From: a virus
Reading direction: 5' to 3' (one strand)
Length of the DNA: 35,632 nucleotides
IMG/VR virus record: IMGVR_UViG_3300009702_000055
Coordinates: 1 to 35,632 of that record
The number at the start of each line of letters is the position of its first letter. The first letter of the stretch is position 1. This document shows, one piece after another, positions 15,008-22,301 of the stretch. Position numbers and translations under genes: made by a program. The notes beneath the pieces are model-generated. The model was not told the DNA's origin. It did not search any database and saw only the letters and a list, made by a program, of their open reading frames with translations.

Positions 15008-15990
15008 AGCCCACCCCCCATCGTCATCATTTCCTCCCGCCTTGCTACGGCCGCCTCGAACGGGCCCAGAAACCGCTCCGGGTTGCCCAGCACCCGCTTG
15101 AAATCGAACCGCTTACACGCCCGGAGGAACCCCACGCGGTCAACCGTTGTCGGCTCAGCCAGAGCCCACGCGACGGCTCCGTCTACAAGCCGATTCCCCG
15201 CCGTCAGGTCCGCTACCCGCAGCGCCGCCACCACACGCTCATACTGCTCGGCCACCGCCCGCTCATACGCCCTTGTAGACCCCATCAGGCGGTCGGAGAG
15301 GCGATGCAGTTGGTCAATCGGGGCGGGAGGCCCGTCTACCTCGGACGCCACCAGAGCCGCCGCACGCTTGACGCCGCACCCGTCTACCCCGGGGATGCCA
15401 TCCGACGGGTCGCCGACCATCGCCCGGAACAGGCGGTAGACCCGGGGGTGTACCCCGGCCGCAGCCTCGAAGGAGTCGTCGTCGATCAGCCGCTTCCGGC
15501 CCAAGTCCCACACGGCATCGGCGATGTCGGGGACCAGTTGCCATAGATCCTTGTCCCCGCTGACAACTACCGGATAGCACCCGTCGGCGGTATGGAGCAG
15601 GCGGCACGCCGACGCTACACAATCATCCGCCTCCCACCCCGCGACCGATCCACACCCGACCCCGAGCAGCCCGAACAGTTGCCTCGCGTCGTCTATCTGG
15701 CCGAATACCCGGCGCTCCTGCTCGGGCGTCCAACCCATCCGCTTCCTCTTACGCTCGGCCTTGTAGGTCGGCACGAGTTTCTGGCGGAACTCCGGCACGC
15801 CCGCATCGAAGAACATCCACACACCCGCAGCGTTGACCGTCGGCTGGTCGATGATGCCGCGGAGCGACAGAAGCGAGCCGTACACCCCGCCGGTGGGCCG
15901 CCCCCCGGCCTCCAAGTCGTCGGTCGCGGACAGCATAATGCTCCGCACAATGAGCGAGTTCCCATCGACGACTACGGGGCAGTACGTCAC
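15004..15990 (-). CDS. 5'-3' exonuclease / flap endonuclease-like
   Basis: A 328-residue FEN-type nuclease related to the N-terminal domain of DNA polymerase I and T4 RNase H. Motifs are VVVDGNSL (about residues 6-13), WEADDCVAS (about 119-127), VVSGDKDLWQLV (about 142-153) and the helix-3-turn-helix GDPSDGIPGVDGCGVKRA (about 193-210). It probably removes RNA primers or 5' flaps; the polymerase in this window lacks such a domain, so this gene supplies it. The start GTG at 15990 gives a GTGA overlap with the helicase stop. A longer in-frame version to 16095 would overlap the helicase gene by over 100 bases and lacks family-like sequence. Confidence 0.85.
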   Translation of the reverse strand: MTYCPVVVDGNSLIVRSIMLSATDDLEAGGRPTGGVYGSLLSLRGIIDQPTVNAAGVWMFFDAGVPEFRQKLVPTYKAERKRKRMGWTPEQERRVFGQIDDARQLFGLLGVGCGSVAGWEADDCVASACRLLHTADGCYPVVVSGDKDLWQLVPDIADAVWDLGRKRLIDDDSFEAAAGVHPRVYRLFRAMVGDPSDGIPGVDGCGVKRAAALVASEVDGPPAPIDQLHRLSDRLMGSTRAYERAVAEQYERVVAALRVADLTAGNRLVDGAVAWALAEPTTVDRVGFLRACKRFDFKRVLGNPERFLGPFEAAVARREEMMTMGGGL

Positions 15991-17150
15991 GTCACATACA
16001 CCAGTTCGTTCTCCGCCCGGGTAGCCGCCGTATACCGCCACCTCGACGGGCTCACCCTCCGGTGGATCTCCTCGAATACCGTCACCCGCCCCCACTCGGA
16101 ACCCTGAGCCTTCCAGACGGTCACGGCGTAGCCGTAGTCCCAGTACGTCCGGGGCCCCCGCTCATTCCGGGGCCTCATGGATACGTTCTGCGCCTCCTCC
16201 AGCGTAGACGGCCGACCAAACTGCCTTACACACGCCGGGACCGTAAACCGCAGGCCGTCCGCATCCTCCACCCCCAAGTGGACGCACCCCCGTACCTCCC
16301 TTCCCACGTCCGTTACAACCGCCTGCTGCCCGTTGAATATCCCGAAGTTCCTATCATTCTTCAGGCAGACCAGCCTGTCCCCCACACAGACCAGCCCGCC
16401 AAGTCCGCGGTACTCCCTCACGATCTCGTTCAACGTAACCCGTGTCTTGTTGTATCCCACAATCACCTGATCCGTCTCGGTCAGCACCGATATGAACGAG
16501 TCGTCGTCCATCCGCCCATTGATAACCCTGAGCGTCCCGTGGTCGCCGGACTCCTCCCTCGGCTTGCCAGCCCCCGCACCCCTCCGTACCCGCTCGCCGA
16601 ACCCGATGATCGGGTTCAGCAGTGCCTGACGGTGGACCGTTTCCAGCATCACATCGGGGCTCCGCATTACACCGGGGTCGTCGCCAATCGGCTCCAACTG
16701 CCCGGTATCGCCCACGAATAAAACGGGCAGACCGAACCCGAGCAAGTCGCGGTAGATCGCGGCGCTAACCATCGACGCCTCATCGACCACGATCAGGTCG
16801 GCCGGGATCTTGTCCTTCAAGACGAACCGCACCGACCCGTCGGGGGCCACCCGCACGTCGTAGATCAAAGAGTGGATCGTCGTGGCCGCTACCCCCCGCC
16901 TCCGCAGCACGTCGGCGGCCTTGCCCGTAAACGCGCACGCCCGCACCCGGAGCCCCCGGAAGTCGTTGCGGATCAAGTGGCGAATAACCGTGCTCTTACC
17001 CGTGCCCGCGTAGCCCCCGAGCGCGAACTGCCGCGTACCCCCGTCCGAGCCCCCCCGGTACCACGCGACTACAGCATCGGCTGCCGCCCGCTGCTCGCCG
17101 GTCAACTCCACACCCGCGACCGCTACGCCCCTGCCACCCGAGTCAGCCAT
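15987..17150 (-). CDS. SF1B DNA helicase, Dda/RecD-like
   Basis: A 387-residue helicase. Walker A is GGYAGTGKST (about residues 45-54), motif II is LIVVDEASMV (about 118-127), motif III is VGDTGQLEPIG (about 144-154), motif V is AVTVWKAQGSEW near residue 345 and motif VI is YTAATRAENELV at the end. The size and motifs fit Dda, which unwinds 5'-3' at replication origins and displaces proteins from DNA. AAGGGACG precedes the ATG at 17150, which overlaps the end of the methyltransferase gene. Confidence 0.87.
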   Translation of the reverse strand: MADSGGRGVAVAGVELTGEQRAAADAVVAWYRGGSDGGTRQFALGGYAGTGKSTVIRHLIRNDFRGLRVRACAFTGKAADVLRRRGVAATTIHSLIYDVRVAPDGSVRFVLKDKIPADLIVVDEASMVSAAIYRDLLGFGLPVLFVGDTGQLEPIGDDPGVMRSPDVMLETVHRQALLNPIIGFGERVRRGAGAGKPREESGDHGTLRVINGRMDDDSFISVLTETDQVIVGYNKTRVTLNEIVREYRGLGGLVCVGDRLVCLKNDRNFGIFNGQQAVVTDVGREVRGCVHLGVEDADGLRFTVPACVRQFGRPSTLEEAQNVSMRPRNERGPRTYWDYGYAVTVWKAQGSEWGRVTVFEEIHRRVSPSRWRYTAATRAENELVYVT

Positions 17151-17970
17151 GCCGCACGTCCCTTACCGCGCCCGCCCGGATACGGGCGATCGCCGACGCC
17201 GCAAAGTCCGGGTTCCGCTCTATCCCGATGAAGTCCCTCCCGAGCGATACCGCTACCGTACCCGTTGTCCCGCTGCCGGTGAACGGGTCGAGCACCCGAT
17301 CACCCGGGTTGCTCGCTACCCGAATGACCCGGGACAGGTACATCTCGGGCAGTTGGTTCGGGTGTAGGGGTCGCCGCTCCCTGTTGTTCCCCTGCACACG
17401 CCCCAGCAGCGGCCCGTACCAAACATCACACATCGGGCGACGCCCGCCGTGGGGGCTGTCGCCTACCCGCTTGTCGCCCATCTTCAGCCGCACCGAATCC
17501 TCCTGCGCTTCCTTGAGGTTCCACGTCCGCTCGGACAGTGGGGGGCGAACGAGCCAGAACAGGTGGGCCTTGGACGGGATAAACCTCGCAGCCGTGTATT
17601 GACCAAACCTGTAGTGCCAGATGATCCAGTTGACCCGCTCCAATCCGGCCGCGTCCGCAGCCGCCAGCACGTCGTAGACGCAGCCGTCCCCAACGTGGAC
17701 GAACAGCGAGCCACCGGGCCTGAGTTTACCGGCGCACAGGCCCACCCAATCCGCCGTGAAGTCCCGGTACGCCCCGGCACTCATCGAGTCCCCATCCCCG
17801 CCGTCCCCGTAGTCCACCCCGATGTTGAACGGGGGATCGGCGAAGATAAGGTCGAGCGGCCCCGCGATGCCGGGGATCAAGTCCCGGCAGTCGCCCACGA
17901 GAACCCGGGCACCGCTGGCCGGATCACTCCGGCGGATCTTCCGGCCCGACGCCGACACCCGATGCCCCAT
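17143..17970 (-). CDS. DNA methyltransferase, beta-type (N6-adenine or N4-cytosine)
   Basis: A 275-residue enzyme. Catalytic motif IV DPPFN (about residues 45-49) comes first and the AdoMet-binding motif I DPFTGSGTTG (about 228-237) near the end, which is the beta-class order. HPNQLPE (about 203-209) is the usual motif X neighbourhood. DPPF suggests N6-adenine but N4-cytosine cannot be excluded; the target sequence is unknown. It may protect phage DNA from host restriction. The ATG at 17970 overlaps the ParB-like gene by 47 bases; no later start is available before motif IV. ParB-like and methyltransferase genes are often paired in phages. Confidence 0.85.
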   Translation of the reverse strand: MGHRVSASGRKIRRSDPASGARVLVGDCRDLIPGIAGPLDLIFADPPFNIGVDYGDGGDGDSMSAGAYRDFTADWVGLCAGKLRPGGSLFVHVGDGCVYDVLAAADAAGLERVNWIIWHYRFGQYTAARFIPSKAHLFWLVRPPLSERTWNLKEAQEDSVRLKMGDKRVGDSPHGGRRPMCDVWYGPLLGRVQGNNRERRPLHPNQLPEMYLSRVIRVASNPGDRVLDPFTGSGTTGTVAVSLGRDFIGIERNPDFAASAIARIRAGAVRDVRHG

Positions 17971-19123
17971 CGTTCTCACTCCCCGGGACGTAACCGGCGG
18001 CGCAGTTGCGCATGTGCGCCAGGAACACGGCCCGCCGCTTGGAGAAGGCGGCAGCGGACTCCGCATCCCCCTTCTCGTTCGGTGGGTAGGGCTCGTCAAC
18101 GTCGCCCCGATCCCACAGCCCGTAGCCAATGATGCCCAGCAACTCCCGGCGCATCGCCTCGGCCTCATGGTCCCCCCCGAGATCCTGATTGTCGTAGTCG
18201 TCAACGTAGACGTGGCAGGCGTAAGCCAACACGGCCTGCTTCTCCCTGCGCGACCTCCAAGTAAGCAGGGCGGCCGACTTATCCACACCCCGCTTACCCC
18301 TCGCGGCCACCCCCGGGAGGGCCGACGCCCCCGCGTCCCTCGCGGCCTTCTTGGCCAGTTCCTTGATCCTCGCCGCCGTCGCGGGCTCGTCCCCCAAGCC
18401 CCGCAACTGATCCCACACAGCCTTCCTGGTCGCCTCGTCGTCGATGGTACCGAACTGGAGCGCGGCCGCCTCACTCATCGTACCGTCCGCCAGCGCCGCC
18501 CGAACATCATCGGGGGCGTCGGCCAACTGCACACACCGCCGCACCATCCGGGCGTTCACGCCGGTCTCAGACGCGACCTTCGTGATCGTCCAGTTGTGAC
18601 TGTCGATCAGCCGCTTCGACGCGAACCCGAGGTCGAGGTGGGACAGGTTAGTCCGCACGTCCCCGGCGTTCTCGCCCACACTGACGGCCAGCGCCTCGGC
18701 GTCGTCGCCCGCCAAGTCCGCCCGGACGACGCACGGGATCGCATCGTACCCGAGCGCCTTACACGCCCGGAACCGCCGCTCACCCGCCACAACAAAGTAC
18801 CCGCCGCCGACCCGATCGCGGACCGTAATCGGGTTGAGGAGCCCCTGGCGCTTGATCGCCGCCGTAAGGCTCGTGTAGTCGCTCGCATCGTGCCGGGGGT
18901 TGAAGCCAGCCTCGACGTGGATCTTGGAAACGGGGATGTCAACCACCACACCGGCCCGCTTCCCCTTGCCCATCCGAACCGGCTCGTGGGCGGCTCCCGC
19001 CCCGGCCTTAGAAGCGGCCCCGGAAGGCAAATTCTTCGCGGCCTTCTTGCTCACCTTCCGCACACCGGCCTTCTTCTTGCGGGGCTTGCCCGCTGCCCCC
19101 TTCTTCGCAACCTTCGTAGCCAT
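17924..19123 (-). CDS. ParB/Spo0J-like protein with basic histone-like tail
   Basis: A 399-residue protein. The first 50 or so residues are Lys/Ala-rich (KKGAAGKPRKKKAGVRKVSK), like a histone H1 tail. Then comes a ParB N-terminal domain: NPRHD, GLLNPITVRDR, the CTP-binding GERRFRA (residues 114-120) and the ENAGDVRTNLSHLDLG (about 151-166) arginine motif. A helix-turn-helix follows (NWTITKVASETGVNARMVRR, about 177-196) and a long helical C-terminus. ParB proteins load onto parS palindromes. No ParA is seen in the window, so it may act in regulation, DNA organisation or with the methyltransferase that follows. AAAGGATGACCA precedes the ATG. Confidence 0.82.
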   Translation of the reverse strand: MATKVAKKGAAGKPRKKKAGVRKVSKKAAKNLPSGAASKAGAGAAHEPVRMGKGKRAGVVVDIPVSKIHVEAGFNPRHDASDYTSLTAAIKRQGLLNPITVRDRVGGGYFVVAGERRFRACKALGYDAIPCVVRADLAGDDAEALAVSVGENAGDVRTNLSHLDLGFASKRLIDSHNWTITKVASETGVNARMVRRCVQLADAPDDVRAALADGTMSEAAALQFGTIDDEATRKAVWDQLRGLGDEPATAARIKELAKKAARDAGASALPGVAARGKRGVDKSAALLTWRSRREKQAVLAYACHVYVDDYDNQDLGGDHEAEAMRRELLGIIGYGLWDRGDVDEPYPPNEKGDAESAAAFSKRRAVFLAHMRNCAAGYVPGSENDGASGVGVGPEDPPE

Positions 19124-19126
19124 TGG

Positions 19127-20221
19127 TCATCCTTTCTCTAGTGGACCCGACGGATGAACCGCCGTTGCCCACAGCACGTCGGCAGCGCCGGGCGCGCCCA
19201 TTGCGTCCGCCCACTCGCCGCGAGTAAACCCGTCCGAGATCGCATCCGGCAACCCGCTGGCACCGGACAACTTGTACCTTCCCCCTCCCGATGATCGGAT
19301 CTTCCCCGCGTCCCTCAACTCCTCGAACAGGGACAGCGCGGGGCTCGGCCCGCGCGCGAAGTCGATGACGAACCTCCCCTCACGGAACGGGGGGGCGAGC
19401 CGATTCTTGGTAGCCTTCGCCCGGAGCCGGAAGCCGGTCTTGGGGTGGCCCTGCTTCGGAAGGGTCGCTATCCGCCTGCACTCCACCCGCAAGCTCGCCA
19501 CAAACTTGAGGGCACGCCCCCCGGGCGTATGGACCGCCTGCCCACGGAACGGGCCGATCGCGCCCATCGTGTCCCTCACCTGATTGATGAACATAACGTG
19601 GCACCGGGTGCGCGCGATCTGGTGGAGCAGGCGGTTGGAGCACTGCTCCGCCATCACCCTCGCCTGAGACGACACCGCGCGGTCCTCGGCCGACTTCGCC
19701 TCGATCTCCGCCTTCGTCCGCGTCGCCGCGACCGAATCCCACACGACCACTACGGGGCCGCTCGGCGATTCCTTCTCCACACGGTCCAGCACGGCACGCA
19801 ACGAGTCCCAGACCTGCTCCATGTGGTCCGGGGTGCAGTAAACCGTTCGGTTCAGGTCGAGGCCCAGTTGCCTCAGTTGGCGGCGGTCCAGCGCGGCCTC
19901 GGCATCGAACAGAACGCCGTACCCGCCCATCCGCTGCGCGCCCAGCATGGCCATGTGCCCGAGCGAACTCTTGCCGCTACCCTCGACCCCGTACACCTCC
20001 GACGCGCGGCCGACCGGCCACCCCCCGCCGAGCGCATAGTCCACCGACGGGTAGCCGGACGGCACCCACTCCCGCACGTCCGACAGTATCACGTCGTCGC
20101 TCAGAACGGTCAGCGACTCCGCGCCCCCCTTCCTCGCGGCCGCAACAACCCCGTCGATGAAGTCGCTCCGCTCACCACCCGACGGTACCGGCCTCCGCCT
20201 CAGACCCCTACGCGACGCCAC
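19127..20221 (-). CDS. RecA/UvsX-like recombinase
   Basis: A 364-residue recombinase. Walker A is YGVEGSGKSS (about residues 77-86); Walker B is VVVVWDSVAA (near 150). MFINQVRDTMG followed by TPGGRALKFVASLRV covers the DNA-binding L2 region and core beta-strands of the RecA fold. The C-terminal extension (KYKLSGASGLPDAISDGF-like segment) is variable. It polymerises on ssDNA for strand exchange, which the gp46/47-like, gp32-like and UvsW-like proteins here complete as a T4-style recombination system. The start is GTG at 20221, overlapping the upstream stop by 14 bases. Confidence 0.87.
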   Translation of the reverse strand: MASRRGLRRRPVPSGGERSDFIDGVVAAARKGGAESLTVLSDDVILSDVREWVPSGYPSVDYALGGGWPVGRASEVYGVEGSGKSSLGHMAMLGAQRMGGYGVLFDAEAALDRRQLRQLGLDLNRTVYCTPDHMEQVWDSLRAVLDRVEKESPSGPVVVVWDSVAATRTKAEIEAKSAEDRAVSSQARVMAEQCSNRLLHQIARTRCHVMFINQVRDTMGAIGPFRGQAVHTPGGRALKFVASLRVECRRIATLPKQGHPKTGFRLRAKATKNRLAPPFREGRFVIDFARGPSPALSLFEELRDAGKIRSSGGGRYKLSGASGLPDAISDGFTRGEWADAMGAPGAADVLWATAVHPSGPLEKG

Positions 20222-20507
20222 AATCGCCCTCCGATCGCACGCTCGCGTTCCTCTCGCAAGCGTCTAGTACCCGCTCCAACCCGCCGTCCTCGATAGCGTC
20301 CATCAGTTCGGCGGTCGCGGCAACGTGGACCTCGGTAGCCCGATAGATCGCGTCGGTGAGCGCCGCCTGCATGTCGGCGATGTCCCCATCAACGTCGTCT
20401 CCCAGAGTACGGGTCACGCTGGCGGTCGGCTTGAGGAACTGGTACGGGGCGACCTCAACCGTCGGGCTCACACCCAGCGTTACCCTATCACCCGCCCTCA
20501 GCATCAC
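20208..20507 (-). CDS. Hypothetical protein, 99 aa
   Basis: Starts at GTG 20507 (or the ATG immediately after it), in a GTGA overlap with the ssDNA-binding protein gene. The first 30 residues form beta strands (GDRVTLGVSPTVEVAPYQFL); the rest is acidic helix (VDGDIADMQAALTDAIYRAT). It lies between the ssDNA-binding protein and RecA genes and overlaps both, so it may help load the recombinase as T4 UvsY does, but there is no sequence evidence for that. No family recognised. Confidence 0.65.
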   Translation of the reverse strand: MMLRAGDRVTLGVSPTVEVAPYQFLKPTASVTRTLGDDVDGDIADMQAALTDAIYRATEVHVAATAELMDAIEDGGLERVLDACERNASVRSEGDCGVA

Positions 20508-21712
20508 CCGCGCCCCCGCCGCTTCGGACCCGTAGGCCGGTCGGTCGCCCCGGCCTTCTTCCGCTTGACAGCCTTCTTCTTGGTGGGCCCCTTGCCCCCA
20601 GCGGCCACCCCACGGTCCGCGCGGTCCTTCAGCCGATCCCTCACAGTCCTCGCGCCCGGTGCCGGGGGCTTCCGCTTAGGCAGCGTCCGCCGCTTGGGCG
20701 GCAACTTCTCTCGGACCTCATCGTCCACCACGCCGACCCACTCCACGTTCTCATCGTCGAGCACGCTGTACCCGTCGGGCTCAACCGCGGTGATCCTCCC
20801 CGCCACGTCGTCGCCGTCCACGACAAAGCAGATCCGATCCCCCACAGCATACATTTCGGCGTCGTCCGCATCGTCGTCCGCATCGTCGTCCGCATCGTCG
20901 TCGTCCGCATCGGCGTCGTCCGCATCGTCAGCGTCGGCCCCGTCATCGCCGTCGTCGCTACCGGAAGCGTCGTCGTCACCCGCACCCTCCGGCAGGTTCG
21001 CCACACGCGCACCCGAGAAGTCCTGATCCAAGTACTCCGCCGGAATCGACTCGCCCGTCAGGATCTCGTACAGCTCCCCCAACACGTCCCAATCCGTCTC
21101 GAACATCAGATCCCGGACGCTGAAGTTCTCCCCGGCGGACAAGATCGCCGACGCCATCTCGGGGTCGCCGTGGATCGGCGACGGGTCCATCATGCGGACC
21201 CTATACCGAGTCCTGCCGTCTTCATCGGCGCGCGTGTAGCGGAAGTCCCGCCCCTTGACGGGATCGGTGATGTCCTCCCCGTCCTCCTCATCGAGCATGA
21301 AGTCCAGCAGCATCTCGTACCCTGTGGCGCGGCACGGGAGAATGTGGATTTCGGGACTGTTCGGCTCCCCCTCGTCGCCCCTCACAACGCCGGGGATCCA
21401 GTACTCGGTGCTGCGGTTCACGAGGTCGAACGCGGCCTTGCGGTCCTCGCGGCTCGCCGAACGCATCGAGTCCAAGAAGTCCCACACGGGACACCGGAGC
21501 CCCCACGTCCTCAGCGACGTAGTACCGCCCCCCCGCTCCCCCACCGACCGGCTGAAGAAGCGGTGGAAAGGGAGCCCGATGTAGTCGTCCCCGCACGGCA
21601 GCGCACGGAACCGGACCTTCTTGACCTTCTCCAAAACAACCCGGTTGGACATCCGCTTACGCTGATTGCGCAACTTCTCCCGGAGGGAGGCACTGATCTT
21701 CGGACCTGCCAT
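20504..21712 (-). CDS. gp32-like single-stranded-DNA-binding protein with acidic repeat and extra C-terminal domain
   Basis: A 402-residue protein. The N-terminal 230 residues resemble T4-type gp32: basic start (LREKLRNQRKRMSNRV), then VRFRALPCGDDYIGLPFHRF, TWGLRCPVWDFL, and a helical end (LGELYEILTGESIPAEYLD). A run of about 40 acidic residues follows (DADD/DDAD units, encoded by a GTCGTCCGCATC-type tandem repeat at about 20860-20960). It looks like the acidic tail of gp32, but the chain goes on with a small beta domain (MYAVGDRICFVVDGDDVAGR) and a strongly basic C-terminus (KKKAVKRKKAG). It protects ssDNA in replication and recombination. AAAGGGTTGTACG precedes the ATG. Confidence 0.72.
   Translation of the reverse strand: MAGPKISASLREKLRNQRKRMSNRVVLEKVKKVRFRALPCGDDYIGLPFHRFFSRSVGERGGGTTSLRTWGLRCPVWDFLDSMRSASREDRKAAFDLVNRSTEYWIPGVVRGDEGEPNSPEIHILPCRATGYEMLLDFMLDEEDGEDITDPVKGRDFRYTRADEDGRTRYRVRMMDPSPIHGDPEMASAILSAGENFSVRDLMFETDWDVLGELYEILTGESIPAEYLDQDFSGARVANLPEGAGDDDASGSDDGDDGADADDADDADADDDDADDDADDDADDAEMYAVGDRICFVVDGDDVAGRITAVEPDGYSVLDDENVEWVGVVDDEVREKLPPKRRTLPKRKPPAPGARTVRDRLKDRADRGVAAGGKGPTKKKAVKRKKAGATDRPTGPKRRGRG
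20860..20960. repeat. Short tandem repeat encoding an acidic linker
   Basis: Units around GTCGTCCGCATC repeat imperfectly, 3 bases in frame, inside the gp32-like gene and encode Asp/Ala (DADD, DDAD). The number of units could vary between relatives because slippage would stay in frame. Confidence 0.7.
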
Positions 21713-21729
21713 CGTACAACCCTTTCTGT

Positions 21730-22230
21730 TTATTCCCGGTCCCGCATCGGCTGACCAATCAGCCGGGCGAGCATCCTACACTTCACGTCCCACCCGTCGC
21801 GCATGGCCCGGCACTGCCCGTACCTCGCCCGCGCCGAATCGAGCGACTTGTCCAGCGTCCTGACCTTCGGCACGACTCCCACCCCCGCCTCGACCATCGC
21901 CTCGCTCACATGGTCGAAGTCCGTATCGCGCTCCAGCGTGACCCGCACGCTGAAATATACCTCCGCCCGCAACTCCCGGAGGCGCCGCTCGCGGTCCCGC
22001 ACGCGGCGTAGCGCCCGCTCCGTCTGGGTCGCCCAGAACCCGTACCGGGCCGCCGCCTCCCTCGCCTCCCGCGACATCCCGCCCGCACCCGACGGGATCG
22101 AAAGTTCGTCCGCAACGCTGAACCGGCAGACCCTCCCGCCCTCCAACTCCACCGCCACGGGGGCGACAGACTCCACCTCGTCGGCGGAATCGCATACTCC
22201 CGGCTTCTCGCCCGTTGCCCGCTTGCCCAT
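21730..22230 (-). CDS. Hypothetical protein, 166 aa, probably from a leaderless mRNA
   Basis: Starts MGKRATGEKPGVCDSADEVE at 22230. The N-terminal 50 residues form beta strands (VAPVAVELEGGRVCRFSVAD); the rest is Arg-rich helix (ALRRVRDRERRLRELRAEVY), possibly a coiled coil with DNA contacts. No ribosome binding site at normal distance precedes the ATG; instead a promoter -10 box ends 6 bases before it. The gene follows an operator-like palindrome and precedes the gp32-like gene. No family recognised. A regulatory or replication-accessory role is possible. Confidence 0.7.
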   Translation of the reverse strand: MGKRATGEKPGVCDSADEVESVAPVAVELEGGRVCRFSVADELSIPSGAGGMSREAREAAARYGFWATQTERALRRVRDRERRLRELRAEVYFSVRVTLERDTDFDHVSEAMVEAGVGVVPKVRTLDKSLDSARARYGQCRAMRDGWDVKCRMLARLIGQPMRDRE

Positions 22231-22236
22231 CCCCAG

Positions 22237-22265
22237 ACCATACCCCCCACCCCTATTCGTGTCAA
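22237..22265 (-). promoter_or_regulatory. Promoter, predicted leaderless start
   Basis: -35 TTGACA (22260-22265), 17-base spacer, -10 TATGGT (22237-22242). The ATG of the 166-aa gene begins 6 bases after the -10 box, so the transcript would start on or next to the ATG. A palindromic site lies 15 bases upstream of the -35 box. The CATACGCCGCTTGACAC block is shared with the promoter at 34422-34449. Confidence 0.7.
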
Positions 22266-22280
22266 GCGGCGTATGGGAGA

Positions 22281-22301
22281 ATCGTGACAGGTTGTCACGA
22301 T
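22281..22301. promoter_or_regulatory. Palindromic operator-like site 4
   Basis: A perfect 9-3-9 repeat (ATCGTGACA-GGT-TGTCACGAT) centred about 61 bp upstream of the predicted start at 22230. The TGA stop of the UDG-polymerase gene (22295-22297) lies inside it. Confidence 0.75.

Noticed and set aside
17971-18474. Long upstream extension of the methyltransferase frame
   Set aside because: This part lies over the ParB-like gene in another frame and reads as Arg/Pro/Thr-rich nonsense. The start at 17970 fits the family length.
20860-20960. CRISPR-like or non-coding tandem repeat
   Set aside because: The units are about 12 bases without spacers, stay in frame and encode an acidic linker.
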